Assembly (NCBI GenBank): GCA_045598345.1
Contig: JAZLLX010000062.1
Location: 1-24,660 of the forward strand
Direction of reading: 5' to 3'
DNA from: Phascolarctobacterium_B sp045598345
GTDB lineage: Bacteria; Bacillota; Negativicutes; Acidaminococcales; Acidaminococcaceae
DNA: 24,660 bases
Shown: piece by piece, positions 1 to 7,660 of the stretch
Position numbering within the stretch: the stretch's first letter is position 1
Layout: every line of letters begins with the position of its first letter
Notes under the pieces: model-generated
Seen by the model: only the letters and a program-made list of their open reading frames with translations
Databases searched by the model: none
Told to the model about the DNA's origin: nothing
Made by a program: the position numbers and the translations under genes

Positions 1-28
1 AAGCCGCCGGCAATGCCGGCGGCTTTTT
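1..28 (-). terminator. Intrinsic terminator-like hairpin after yraN
   Basis: Positions 1-12 and 14-25 form a perfect 12-bp GC-rich stem with a single-base loop. It lies 5 bp beyond the yraN stop codon and would end the prmC-to-yraN operon. The visible T run (24-28) is on the plus strand; the T run needed for minus-strand termination would lie outside the window, so it may be bidirectional. Confidence 0.65.
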
Positions 29-30
29 GG

Positions 31-510
31 TTAAAAACATCCCCCCAAATGATTGATACTTTTTACTTGTCCCGCCGTGCGGATGACCTCAATTACATCA
101 AAACTCAGTGGCGGCATATTGTTGATCAGTTTGGTCATCACCAAATAACTTTCCGCACTGCGGCGTATTTTTTTTTGTTTGCTCCATGTCACCGCCTCCC
201 TCGGCAGTCCGTACAACTCACTGCTGCGGGTCTTAACTTCCACAAAATGCAAAGTGCCGTTGTGACTGGCGATAATATCTATTTCCCCCACATAACAGCG
301 GTAATTCCGTTTGACTATTTCAAAACCCTTGTCCTGCAAATACCGGCAGGCCGCATCTTCACCGCTTAAGGCCGCCTTCCCCCGTATGCTTTCATTGTGA
401 TAATCACTTACATTTCCCTTGGGTTTGCTTTGAGCGTCTGTCTTGGTTTTTTCTGCATATCCGCCTTCATAAATTGCGTGGGCAAGTGCGTTCAAATCCT
501 CATTTTGCAT
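31..510 (-). CDS. yraN: YraN/UPF0102 family endonuclease-like protein with N-terminal extension
   Basis: The conserved YraN core is present: G-E-D near residue 50, RNYR, GEIDIIA near 75-81 and FVEVKTR near 89-95. These acidic and lysine residues form a PD-(D/E)XK nuclease fold; the cellular role of the family is not settled. I chose the ATG at 510 because GAGGTG sits about 10 bp upstream; a TTG at 528 is an alternative. The gene overlaps the end of the dCMP deaminase gene by 11 bp, so the two are probably translationally coupled. Family members are usually about 115-125 residues and begin close to the G-E-D motif; this one is 159 residues, with about 45 extra polar residues at the N-terminus. 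Family assignment is firm, the start less so. Confidence 0.88.
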   Translation of the reverse strand: MQNEDLNALAHAIYEGGYAEKTKTDAQSKPKGNVSDYHNESIRGKAALSGEDAACRYLQDKGFEIVKRNYRCYVGEIDIIASHNGTLHFVEVKTRSSELYGLPREAVTWSKQKKIRRSAESYLVMTKLINNMPPLSFDVIEVIRTAGQVKSINHLGGCF

Positions 511-955
511 CTGGTTTGAACACCTCAATCCGCATTTGGCTTTCCCCCATCATTTCCTGCGCCAGTTCATCAGGATAGGGATTGGCATAAACAACCCTTT
601 CAATTCCTGCATTTATCAGCATTTTTGTGCATACTACACAGGGCTGGTTGGTAACATAAATAGTTGCCCCCTTCACGCTTACCCCGTGAAAAGCCGCCTG
701 GCAGATGGCGTTCTGCTCTGCGTGCACACCCCGGCAAAGTTCATGGTTTTTGCCGCTGGGCACTTTCAACTGCTCCCGCAAACATCCGACATCCTCACAA
801 TGGGGCAAGCCCATCGGCGTCCCGTTATAACCGGAAGCAAGAATTTGCTTGTTTTTCACAATTACCGCCCCCACCTTACGCCGCAGGCAGGTGCTGCGTT
901 TGGCGGCCACTTCCGCCATTTCCATAAAATATTCATCCCAGGTCGGTCTGTTCAT
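500..955 (-). CDS. comEB: Deoxycytidylate (dCMP) deaminase, ComEB type
   Basis: A 151-residue cytidine/deoxycytidylate deaminase. It should convert dCMP to dUMP, feeding thymidylate synthesis in the cytoplasm. The zinc-site signature is complete: H78-A-E80 supplies a zinc ligand and the proton-shuttling glutamate, and P105-C106-x-x-C109 supplies two more ligands. The N-terminal segment with TCLRRKVGAVIV and SGYNGTP is typical of dCMP rather than free-cytidine deaminases. An AAGGAGGA ribosome binding site precedes the ATG at 955. The gene follows rpiB by 10 bp and overlaps yraN, an operon arrangement. The symbol follows the Bacillus homologue; a role in competence is not implied. Confidence 0.93.
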   Translation of the reverse strand: MNRPTWDEYFMEMAEVAAKRSTCLRRKVGAVIVKNKQILASGYNGTPMGLPHCEDVGCLREQLKVPSGKNHELCRGVHAEQNAICQAAFHGVSVKGATIYVTNQPCVVCTKMLINAGIERVVYANPYPDELAQEMMGESQMRIEVFKPDAK

Positions 956-965
956 TTTCTCCTCC

Positions 966-1403
966 TTATTTTTCCAACGCCATTATTTTGTCAACCCTGC
1001 GGGCGTGCCGTCCGCCTTCAAATTCCGTATTCAGCCAGGTATCAGCAATCATTTCCGCCGTGCCCACACCAATGGTTCTTTCCCCCATGCAAAGCACATT
1101 GGCATCGTTGTGCATCCTGCTCATTTTCGCATTATACACATCATTACATACGGCGGCCCGAATACCTTTGCACTTGTTGGCCGCAATGGAAATACCAATG
1201 CCCGTGCCGCAGACCAAAATGCCCTTTGCCGCAGTTCCCTTGCCAATTTCGCCACAGAGTTTGGCCGCAAAATCCGGGTAATCACAACTTGCTTCGCTGT
1301 CCGTCCCCACATCAATAATCTCATACCCTTTGGCTGTCAGATATTCTGCCAAATGTTTTTTGAGATGAATGCCTCCGTGGTCACTGCCCATCAACAATTT
1401 CAT
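966..1403 (-). CDS. rpiB: Ribose-5-phosphate isomerase B
   Basis: A 145-residue RpiB/LacAB family sugar-phosphate isomerase interconverting ribose 5-phosphate and ribulose 5-phosphate in the pentose phosphate pathway. Visible motifs are GSDHGG at 6-11, the catalytic cysteine C65 in LVCGTGIGISIAANK, and MSRMHNDANVLCMG at 94-107. The length matches the family. GGAGGT lies 8 bp before the ATG, and the start codon overlaps the sua5 stop codon as ATGA, so translation is coupled to sua5. The sua5-rpiB pairing is a common Bacillota arrangement. LacA/LacB are relatives, but there is no galactose-pathway context here. Confidence 0.94.
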   Translation of the reverse strand: MKLLMGSDHGGIHLKKHLAEYLTAKGYEIIDVGTDSEASCDYPDFAAKLCGEIGKGTAAKGILVCGTGIGISIAANKCKGIRAAVCNDVYNAKMSRMHNDANVLCMGERTIGVGTAEMIADTWLNTEFEGGRHARRVDKIMALEK

Positions 1404-2395
1404 AAGATACTACCTCCGCATGATTTTTTCATTCTGTTCATAATCGCCAGACCCAGGCCCCATTCCGGCACCGCCAAGGCATAGATTACATCCACTTTTG
1501 CCCTGTCCAGGTCCCGCAAAAAATAAAACAGTTTATTTGCCAAATCTTCCAACGATGTATAGGTTTTATTCACACACCCGCCAACCGGAAACGGTGCCAC
1601 CACCCCAACTTTCAAGGCCTTTGCCAATGCGGTACCGGCACAGATATAAAGTATTTCTTCCGTGCGGCACAGGTGCATGGCCGCCTTCGGCGCATAGTGT
1701 TTATATTTCATTCCCGGTGCTTTGGGGGTCTTGTTGCTGTCAACCAACCCCTTGTCCAGTTCCGCATTTCCCATAACCTGCTTAATCATTTCCAGGGTTA
1801 TACCGCCGGGACGCAACACCACCGGCACTGTTCCCGTAGTATCAATAACTGTTGACTCCAGTCCGACCTGACAGACGCCACCGTCTAAAATGCCAGCAAT
1901 CTTGCCGTCCATATCTTCCTTAACTTCCGCCGCCGTTGTGGGACTGGGGCGGCCGCTGATATTGGCGCTGGGGGCAGCAACCGGCACACCTGCCGCTTCT
2001 ATCAGTTTGCGGGCATATTCATTGCCCGGCAACCGCACCGCCACCGTGTCAAGTCCTGCGGTAACTATGTCAGGAATGATTTTACTTCTTGGCACTACTA
2101 AAGTCATAGGCCCCGGCCAAAAATTTTCAGCCAACTTTTTTGCCATCGGACTCAGGCCGCTTGTCAAGGGTTCCAGTTCCTGCAAATTTGCAATATGCAA
2201 AATCAAAGGATTGTCATTGGGACGACCTTTGGCAACATAAATTTTTGCCACCGCCTCACTGTCCAAACCGTTGGCGCCAAGCCCGTAAACTGTTTCCGTG
2301 GGGAAAGCCACCAGTTCCCCTGCCTTTATCAAGGCGCCTGCTTCTTGAAAAGCATCCTCACTGTTTTTATTTAAGTCCCAAAATTTTGTCCGCAT
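1400..2395 (-). CDS. sua5: L-threonylcarbamoyladenylate synthase (Sua5/YwlC)
   Basis: A 331-residue two-domain Sua5 protein. It makes threonylcarbamoyl-AMP from threonine, bicarbonate and ATP, the first step of t6A modification at position 37 of ANN-decoding tRNAs. The YrdC domain shows FPTETVYGLG at 31-40, KGRPNDNPL at about 57-65 and SANISGRPSPTT at 143-154. A P-APG-KYKHYAP linker at about 224-237 leads into the Sua5 C-terminal domain, so this is the long Sua5 form rather than the short TsaC form. I chose the ATG at 2395, preceded by AGGGGA, over upstream in-frame codons that would extend deep into prmC. It overlaps prmC by 29 bp and rpiB by 4 bp. Confidence 0.94.
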   Translation of the reverse strand: MRTKFWDLNKNSEDAFQEAGALIKAGELVAFPTETVYGLGANGLDSEAVAKIYVAKGRPNDNPLILHIANLQELEPLTSGLSPMAKKLAENFWPGPMTLVVPRSKIIPDIVTAGLDTVAVRLPGNEYARKLIEAAGVPVAAPSANISGRPSPTTAAEVKEDMDGKIAGILDGGVCQVGLESTVIDTTGTVPVVLRPGGITLEMIKQVMGNAELDKGLVDSNKTPKAPGMKYKHYAPKAAMHLCRTEEILYICAGTALAKALKVGVVAPFPVGGCVNKTYTSLEDLANKLFYFLRDLDRAKVDVIYALAVPEWGLGLAIMNRMKKSCGGSIL

Positions 2396-3248
2396 ATTTC
2401 CCCTGTTCTTCAGTCGCAAAAATATCCCGTTCAATGCCGGCATAGTCCTTCGTAATTTTTGTCACCACATATCCCGTTTCGTGACAAATTTTCTCCACTG
2501 CCGGTCCCTGATAAATCCCCAATTCCATTGCCAGAACTCCGTCCGCAGCAAGATATTTGTCTGCTCCGGCAACTATGCGGCGGTAAAAATCTAATCCGTC
2601 CTCGCCCCCTGCCAACGCAAGACGGGGCTCTTTCTTTACATCCTCATCCAAAGAATCCATATCGGCATTGGGAATATAGGGGGGATTGGAAATTATCAAA
2701 TCAAATTTTTGAGTGTCCAGTCCCTGATACACATCGGTCTTTACAAACTTCACCCTGTCTGCAACTCCAAGATTTTGTGCGTTAGCAACTGCTACCCCCA
2801 GGGCATCACTGCTGATATCCACGGCCTTGGCGTGTGCCTTGGGCAATAATTTTAACAAACTGATAACTATCGCCCCGCTGCCCGTGCCAATATCCAAAAT
2901 TTCTATGGGTTCATCGTTAAAAAGAGAGGCCGCCTTTTCCACCAATAGTTCTGTTTCCGGGCGGGGCACCAGTACCGCAGGGGAAACCGCAAAATCGTCC
3001 AGCATAAAACCCTTGCTGCCCAAAATATATGCAATGGGTTCGTGCTTAATGCGACGCTCCACCAAACTGTGCATGGCATTCAATTCCCCCTGGCTCAGGG
3101 GTTTGTCCTGGTCAATATAAAGTTTTATCCGATTGCAGTTGATGGCCTTGCACAAGAGAATTTCCGCATCCAGACGGGAGTTGTCAATCCCCCCTTTGGC
3201 GAAATATTCCGTAGTCCACTGCAACACATTTTTAATCGTCCAAAGCAT
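2367..3248 (-). CDS. prmC: Release factor glutamine methyltransferase PrmC (HemK)
   Basis: A 293-residue SAM-dependent methyltransferase that methylates the glutamine of the GGQ motif in RF1 and RF2. The N-terminal helical domain is followed by the Rossmann motif ILDIGTGSGAIVISL (117-131) and the substrate-binding NPPYIP (188-193). The substrate gene prfA lies just upstream, as is usual, but here the pair is separated by about 650 bp of repeats. The ATG at 3248 matches the usual family start; the open frame continues upstream only into heptamer repeat DNA. No good Shine-Dalgarno sequence precedes this ATG (the upstream bases are AGTTAATTTGTAAA), so the exact start is less certain than the identity. 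Confidence 0.93.
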   Translation of the reverse strand: MLWTIKNVLQWTTEYFAKGGIDNSRLDAEILLCKAINCNRIKLYIDQDKPLSQGELNAMHSLVERRIKHEPIAYILGSKGFMLDDFAVSPAVLVPRPETELLVEKAASLFNDEPIEILDIGTGSGAIVISLLKLLPKAHAKAVDISSDALGVAVANAQNLGVADRVKFVKTDVYQGLDTQKFDLIISNPPYIPNADMDSLDEDVKKEPRLALAGGEDGLDFYRRIVAGADKYLAADGVLAMELGIYQGPAVEKICHETGYVVTKITKDYAGIERDIFATEEQGKYADKILGLK

Positions 3249-3903
3249 TTTACAAATTAACTCGCAATTCGCAATGCGTAACTCGCAACGAAAGCCCGCA
3301 TTATAATTCACAATTCATAATGCACAATATGCGAACTTAAGGCCCCTTGGTGAAGGGGCTGTCGCCGATAAGTTTATTCGGTGGGCGACTGAGGATTGAG
3401 AACTCCGCACTATAATTCACAATGCATAATGAAGGTAATACGTTCCTTTGATTATACAACAAATTACAGGAACATGAGAAGCCCCCGCCCTTGCGGGGGC
3501 TGTCGCTTTTCGGAACGTGGTTGCGACTGGGGGTGCGGATTACGCAGAAAACTTTGTCACTGCCTAATCGCTCCCTCCACCGTCCACCGAAAAACTACCG
3601 ACGGTCCCCCTCCCTCAACAGAGGGATGTTACTCAACCCCCAACTTTCCTGCTCTAATCACAGGAACATCTTACCATATTTGTTCTTTGCTCTTTGTTCT
3701 TTGACATTTATGCTTATCGCAGAGAGCGACCCCACCACCCAAAAAGCAATTTTGCTTTTTGGATACCCACGCACCACGCCTGGGGCGGAAAAAAGTTCGC
3801 ATAACCCCGCACACCTGAAACCCAAAATATAATCACCGGAACATCTTACCATAATTACTCATTACTCATTACTAATTACTAATTTCCCTGCCCCCTGACC
3901 CCT
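3249..3903. repeat. Modular intergenic repeat region R1 (heptamer arrays plus boundary motifs)
   Basis: A 655-bp gene-free gap between prfA and prmC. It contains 7-nt-period arrays (AACTCGC/AATTCGC words at about 3258-3295, AATTCAC words at about 3305-3330 and 3413-3431, TTGTTCT words at 3681-3712, ATTACTC words at 3854-3884). Boundary motifs are one inverted copy at 3432-3456, a partial direct copy at 3461-3475, and direct copies at 3653-3678 and 3829-3853. A hairpin module occupies 3341-3400, and a GC-rich hairpin lies around 3481-3500. Open frames crossing it are repeat-derived and I do not call them genes. Confidence 0.85.
3341..3400. repeat. Double-hairpin module, copy 1
   Basis: This holds CCCCTT-GGTG-AAGGGG, then GTCGCC and GGCGAC arms, ending in TGAGGATTGAG. 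It is nearly identical to 13589-13648, and a truncated form of its first hairpin occurs near 17413-17430. It resembles dispersed repeats with the pattern GAGGGAGCTGTC...GACTGAGG that I know from gut Bacillota genomes. Confidence 0.75.
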
Positions 3904-4956
3904 TTATTTTCCCAACAATTTTGACTGATGGTCGGCGATTAAAACGTCAAAAATTTCCTGCATATCCCCGTCCATAATTGCCGGCAAACTGTGACTGGTA
4001 AAGCCGATGCGGTGGTCAGTCACTCTGGCCTGGGGGAAATTATAAGTGCGGATTTTTTCACTTCTGTCCCCGCTGCCCACCTGATTTTTTCTGTCCGCCG
4101 CTGTGGCATCCTGCTGTTCCCGCTGTGCCGCTTCCAACACTCTGGCACGCAAAACCTTCAAACATTTTTCCCTGTTTTTCAACTGACTTTTTTCATCCTG
4201 GCACTGTGCCACAATTCCCGTAGGAATATGGGTCATCCGCACGGCGGACTCCGTCTTGTTCACATATTGTCCGCCCGCACCGCCGGCACGGAAGGTGTCA
4301 ATTTTCAAATCCGATGTCTTAATCTCAATATCCACTTCCTCCCCCTCCGGCAACACCGCCACCGTTGCAGCGCTGGTATGAATCCGCCCCTGGGCCTCCG
4401 TTTCCGGCACCCTTTGCACACGGTGGGTGCCGCTTTCAAATTTCATGTGGCTATACACATTGTCACCCGTAACCATGAAAACAATTTCCTTATAGCCGCC
4501 TATACCCGTAGGATTGGAGTCCATAACTTCCACCCGCCAGCCCCTGCCTTCCGCATAACGGCTGTACATACGGAACAAATCTGCAGCAAAAAGTGCCGCT
4601 TCCTCACCCCCCGTACCCCCACGGATTTCCACAATAACATTCTTGGCATCATTGGGGTCTTTTGGCAAAAGCAAAATCTTCAGCCGTTCTTCCAAAGCAA
4701 TAATCTCCGGCTCCAGTTCCTTCAATTCCTGTTTTGCGATTTCCCCAAACTCCTCATCATCCAAAAGACCTTTGGCCTCATCCCGATGTTTAAGCAAGGT
4801 CTTATAATGCCTGTAGGCCTCCACCACTTCCTCCAACTGGGCATGGGCTTTCATGGCCTTCCGCCAGGCATCCTGATCCGCCATAATATCCGGGTCTGCA
4901 ATCTTATGTTCCAAATCTAAAAACCGGTCCTCCAAGACCTGCAACTTATCAATCAT
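3904..4956 (-). CDS. prfA: Peptide chain release factor 1 (RF1)
   Basis: A 350-residue class I release factor that reads UAA and UAG stop codons and triggers peptidyl-tRNA hydrolysis on the ribosome. The P-x-T codon-recognition tripeptide is P184-E-T186 (within HRVQRVPETEAQGRIHTS), which marks RF1 rather than RF2 (SPF). The catalytic GGQ is at 228-230, the target of PrmC. Length and N-terminus match the family. The ATG at 4956 has no Shine-Dalgarno sequence; instead an extended -10 box ends only 8 bp before it, so the mRNA may be leaderless. A terminator separates it from metI upstream. Confidence 0.96.
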   Translation of the reverse strand: MIDKLQVLEDRFLDLEHKIADPDIMADQDAWRKAMKAHAQLEEVVEAYRHYKTLLKHRDEAKGLLDDEEFGEIAKQELKELEPEIIALEERLKILLLPKDPNDAKNVIVEIRGGTGGEEAALFAADLFRMYSRYAEGRGWRVEVMDSNPTGIGGYKEIVFMVTGDNVYSHMKFESGTHRVQRVPETEAQGRIHTSAATVAVLPEGEEVDIEIKTSDLKIDTFRAGGAGGQYVNKTESAVRMTHIPTGIVAQCQDEKSQLKNREKCLKVLRARVLEAAQREQQDATAADRKNQVGSGDRSEKIRTYNFPQARVTDHRIGFTSHSLPAIMDGDMQEIFDVLIADHQSKLLGK

Positions 4957-4964
4957 AATAATGT

Positions 4965-4973
4965 ATTATAACA
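4965..4973 (-). promoter_or_regulatory. Extended -10 element of prfA
   Basis: On the minus strand this reads TGT-TATAAT, a consensus extended -10 box. It ends 8 nt before the prfA ATG, which places the expected transcription start at or within about 2 nt of the start codon. No clear -35 box is present because the terminator hairpin occupies that position. Confidence 0.55.
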
Positions 4974-4974
4974 C

Positions 4975-5003
4975 AAAAAACTCCGCTCTTGCGGAGTTTT
5001 TTT
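4975..5003 (-). terminator. Intrinsic terminator after metI
   Basis: An ACTCCGC/GCGGAGT stem with a short loop, flanked by A and T runs on both sides, lies between the metI stop and prfA. It should end the metNI transcript, and the symmetrical tracts allow it to work in both directions. Confidence 0.8.
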
Positions 5004-5007
5004 CAAA

Positions 5008-5083
5008 ATATAATCACAGGAACATTTTACCTTCATTTCACATTTCACAATTCACATTTCTAATTAAATTTCCGGAACATCAA
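5008..5083. repeat. Short intergenic repeat R2
   Basis: A boundary motif in direct orientation at 5010-5034 (TAATCACAGGAACATTTTAC) is followed by a heptamer array of CATTTCA/CAATTCA words at about 5034-5062 and a partial motif (CCGGAACAT) at 5072-5080, just after metI. It is the smallest member of the repeat family in the window. Confidence 0.75.
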
Positions 5084-5749
5084 TTATAACTTGTTCTTGT
5101 TCAGTTTCTTGCTGGCGTAATCGCCGATGGACTGCATGGCCTGAACCATAACAATCAACACCACCACCGTAATTATCATAACATCCAAACGGAAACGCTG
5201 ATAGCCATAACGGATTGCCAAATCCCCAAGTCCGCCGCCGCCCAAAGCACCCGCCATAGCAGAATAACCAATCAAACTGATAATTGCCAAGGTTATGCCC
5301 AACACGATGCTGTGCAACGCCTCCGGCAGAAGCACTTTCATAATAATTTGCATAGGGCTGGCCCCCATGGCCTGTGCCGCCTCAATAACGCCGGGGTCAA
5401 TCTCCAACAAAGAACCTTCAATTACCCTTGCTACAAAAGGCGCCGCACTAATAGTCAGTGGCACAATAGCCGCCGTAGTGCCAATACTGCTGCCCACAAT
5501 CAAACGGGTCAGCGGAATAATTGCCACCATCAGAATTATAAAAGGAGTGGAACGGGCCGCATTCACCACCGTCCCCAGCACACTGTTCACCGCCACATTC
5601 GGCAGGATATGGTTGGAACGGGTTACGGTCAAAACAACCCCCAAGGGCAAACCGATAAGGGTGGCAAGCACAGTACTGGTGACGACCATATACATTGTTT
5701 CCCAAAAAGAGTCAAGCAAAAGACCCCACATCTCAGGACTCAAAGCCAA
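5084..5749 (-). CDS. metI: Methionine ABC transporter permease MetI
   Basis: A 221-residue inner-membrane permease of the MetNIQ-type D/L-methionine importer. It has about five hydrophobic segments and the EAA loop typical of binding-protein-dependent permeases (EAAQAMGASPMQIIMKVLLPEALHS, given here as a 25-residue region near 122-146 whose key residues are the initial EAA and the central G). The frame opens with TTG at 5749; a strong GGGGGAGGTGA ribosome binding site directly precedes it, and another TTG two codons on is equally possible, so an unusual TTG start is well supported. It overlaps metN by 17 bp. The solute-binding protein gene metQ is not in the window. Confidence 0.92.
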   Translation of the reverse strand: MALSPEMWGLLLDSFWETMYMVVTSTVLATLIGLPLGVVLTVTRSNHILPNVAVNSVLGTVVNAARSTPFIILMVAIIPLTRLIVGSSIGTTAAIVPLTISAAPFVARVIEGSLLEIDPGVIEAAQAMGASPMQIIMKVLLPEALHSIVLGITLAIISLIGYSAMAGALGGGGLGDLAIRYGYQRFRLDVMIITVVVLIVMVQAMQSIGDYASKKLNKNKL

Positions 5750-6770
5750 TCACCTCCCCCTTTACACCCTTTTCCTGCAAGTAAGCATGTGCCGCCCTTA
5801 AAGCAGTTTCACTGCCGCTCACTTCCAAAATCAAAGTGCCGTAAGCCGTATCTTTTAACTGGTCTATATTCCCGTAAAGGATGGAAACATCCACATCAAA
5901 TTTCTTTACCATACCGCTGATAATCGGCTCCCCCGCCAAATCTCCAATAAAGGAAATACGGGTTATCAGTTTTGTGCCGGGAATATATTCCTTGCTCAAA
6001 TTCATTTGTTTGACCATTTCCGGCAATTCCGCATTAGTTACCGCCGCCGTGAAACTCTTGGTGGTCGGATGCTTGGGTGTGGTGAAGACATCAATCATTC
6101 TGCCTTCTTCAACAATCACGCCATTTTCAATTACTGCCACCCGGTCACAAATTTGCTTTACCACTTCCATTTGATGGGTAATCATCACAATGGTCAACCC
6201 TAATTTTTTGTTAATCTCTTTCAACAACTCCAAAATTGACTTGGTGGTTGCCGGGTCCAAGGCGCTGGTCGCCTCGTCACACAACAAGACCTTCGGATTG
6301 GATGCCAAAGCACGGGCAATGCCCACCCTCTGTTTTTGTCCGCCGCTGAGCTGGCTGGGATAGTAATCGCCACGCCCTTCCAACTGCACCAGTTCCAACA
6401 TTTCTTCAACCCGTTTGGCAATATATCCCTTATCCCTGCCTTGAATTTCCAAAGGGAAAGCAATGTTCTGCCTTACGGTACGGCTGGCAAGCAAATTAAA
6501 ATGTTGGAAAATCATACCAATGGTCTGACGGGCATGACGCAGTTCTTCCTCCGTCATTGCTGTCATTTCTTCCCCGTCCACAAAAACCTTGCCGCCAGTG
6601 GGTTTTTCCAACATATTGATACAACGTACAAGAGTGCTCTTGCCTGCACCGCTCAAACCGATAATACCAAAAATCTCTCCCTGTTTAACTTCCAAGGATA
6701 CCGGTTTCAAAGCGTGAATATCCCCCGCCTTGCTGAAATATGTTTTTTCCACATTCTCCAATTTAATCAT
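5733..6770 (-). CDS. metN: Methionine ABC transporter ATP-binding protein MetN
   Basis: A 345-residue ATPase that powers methionine import with MetI at the cytoplasmic membrane face. Walker A is GLSGAGKST (38-46), the ABC signature is LSGGQKQR (141-148), and Walker B is VLLCDEATSALD (161-172). The C-terminal segment from about 265 to 345 has the form of a NIL domain, which in MetN binds methionine and inhibits transport when cytoplasmic methionine is high. It starts at the ATG at 6770, as family members do. A strong sigma-A-like promoter lies directly upstream with its -10 box 9 bp from the ATG. I see no SAM riboswitch or T-box leader; there is no room for one with this promoter. Confidence 0.95.
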   Translation of the reverse strand: MIKLENVEKTYFSKAGDIHALKPVSLEVKQGEIFGIIGLSGAGKSTLVRCINMLEKPTGGKVFVDGEEMTAMTEEELRHARQTIGMIFQHFNLLASRTVRQNIAFPLEIQGRDKGYIAKRVEEMLELVQLEGRGDYYPSQLSGGQKQRVGIARALASNPKVLLCDEATSALDPATTKSILELLKEINKKLGLTIVMITHQMEVVKQICDRVAVIENGVIVEEGRMIDVFTTPKHPTTKSFTAAVTNAELPEMVKQMNLSKEYIPGTKLITRISFIGDLAGEPIISGMVKKFDVDVSILYGNIDQLKDTAYGTLILEVSGSETALRAAHAYLQEKGVKGEVIGFES

Positions 6771-6779
6771 AGTCCTACT

Positions 6780-6808
6780 ATAATACCTTTTTATGTGCCG
6801 TAAGTCAA
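6780..6808 (-). promoter_or_regulatory. Sigma-A-type promoter of metNI
   Basis: On the minus strand, -35 TTGACT (6803-6808), a 17-bp spacer and -10 TATTAT (6780-6785). The -10 box ends 9 nt before the metN ATG, so the predicted transcript begins within about 3 nt of the start codon. Confidence 0.65.
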
Positions 6809-6815
6809 ATAGAAT

Positions 6816-7085
6816 TTAACCTAAACCCTTGCAACGGGCCAAATAATCATAAATCAGTTTTGCCAATTTGCTCCGCAACACTTCATTGTTCCTGCATAAT
6901 TCCGTCCCTGCCAAAAGCCGCTCCAAATGCCGGACATTGCACACCATGCAACACATCGGCAGAAGCGTATCACCCAATATGTAGGCCACAGTCCGCAAAT
7001 TCATTTCGTCCTGCAACACCTCTTCCGCAGTGCTGTCCATAGTCCCCAGCCGTTTCTCCAGCATAGCAACAATTCTTTCGTCCAT
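6816..7085 (-). CDS. Small protein of unknown function (89 aa)
   Basis: I do not recognise this protein. It is 89 residues, mostly helical in appearance, with four cysteines including a CCMVC cluster near residues 45-49 and C63 and C85. No transmembrane segment or known catalytic motif is visible. The ATG at 7085 follows the nucleotidyltransferase stop codon by 5 bp with ACAGGT as a modest ribosome binding site, so it is probably the last gene of the HTH-nucleotidyltransferase operon. It could be an accessory or neutralising partner of that pair, but only its position suggests this. Confidence 0.7.
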   Translation of the reverse strand: MDERIVAMLEKRLGTMDSTAEEVLQDEMNLRTVAYILGDTLLPMCCMVCNVRHLERLLAGTELCRNNEVLRSKLAKLIYDYLARCKGLG

Positions 7086-7090
7086 AAATA

Positions 7091-7660
7091 TTACCTGTAT
7101 CTTTCAACCCTGTCCAAACACTCGTCCAAGGTTCTGTCAATCAACTGGTACGCCGCCTGCTGCCGCAAATATGCAAAATCTATTTCATCGTAATGGGACA
7201 AAATCAGCTGCTCCGGCAAAGTATTTTTGTCATGCCAAAACTCACGTCCGCACAACCTGTCAATAATGATGTCCTCTATACCAATCACATTGGCTGTGCC
7301 ATAGTCAGTTTCCACCTGCAAAACCTTATCATAATCGCCTTCCAGCACATCATCCCGGGATGCAGTGGGAAACTCCACAATCACCGCCGTATCTGGGTGT
7401 GTCCAATAATTCCCGACCTGGCAAGTAAATCCAAGTCCACGCATAATCTCTGCTATGCGGTAACTGTCCTTGGCGACAAAATCCAAATCCTTTGTCATAT
7501 AGCTGGCGGCAGTATAAAACTCCACCGCACTGCCGCCCACCACCACCAAATAATTGCCAACCTTTTGTGCCTGTTCAGAAATAAGTGCGGCAATGCTCAT
7601 ACGTTCCTGCATAGGTTTATTCTGAAATTTCTTTCCAATCTCTTTTACTAAATTTCGCAC
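7091..7660 (-). CDS. Nucleotidyltransferase-fold protein, DUF6036/AbiEii-like
   Basis: A 189-residue protein with the minimal nucleotidyltransferase pattern: VVGGSAVEFYT at 40-50, then K-D58-L-D60-F, that is a G-G-S loop followed by a D-x-D metal site. A later IGIEDIIIDRL segment is usual in this superfamily, where such proteins often act as toxins or their partners by adding nucleotides to tRNA or protein. It begins with GTG at 7660, preceded by AAAGGCGG, and overlaps the HTH gene by 13 bp; an ATG at 7612 is an alternative. Family level is fairly secure; substrate and toxic activity are inference from the HTH partner. Confidence 0.72.
   Translation of the reverse strand: MRNLVKEIGKKFQNKPMQERMSIAALISEQAQKVGNYLVVVGGSAVEFYTAASYMTKDLDFVAKDSYRIAEIMRGLGFTCQVGNYWTHPDTAVIVEFPTASRDDVLEGDYDKVLQVETDYGTANVIGIEDIIIDRLCGREFWHDKNTLPEQLILSHYDEIDFAYLRQQAAYQLIDRTLDECLDRVERYR

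Noticed and set aside
500..528. TTG start at 528 for yraN
   Set aside because: The ATG at 510 has a well-placed GAGGTG; the TTG has no comparable signal.
3396..3852. Open frames on both strands inside repeat region R1
   Set aside because: They read through heptamer arrays and boundary motifs shared with other gaps, and their translations resemble no protein.
6771..6815. SAM riboswitch or T-box leader for metNI
   Set aside because: Only 45 bp separate metN from the preceding gene and a strong promoter fills them; no leader structure is possible in that space.
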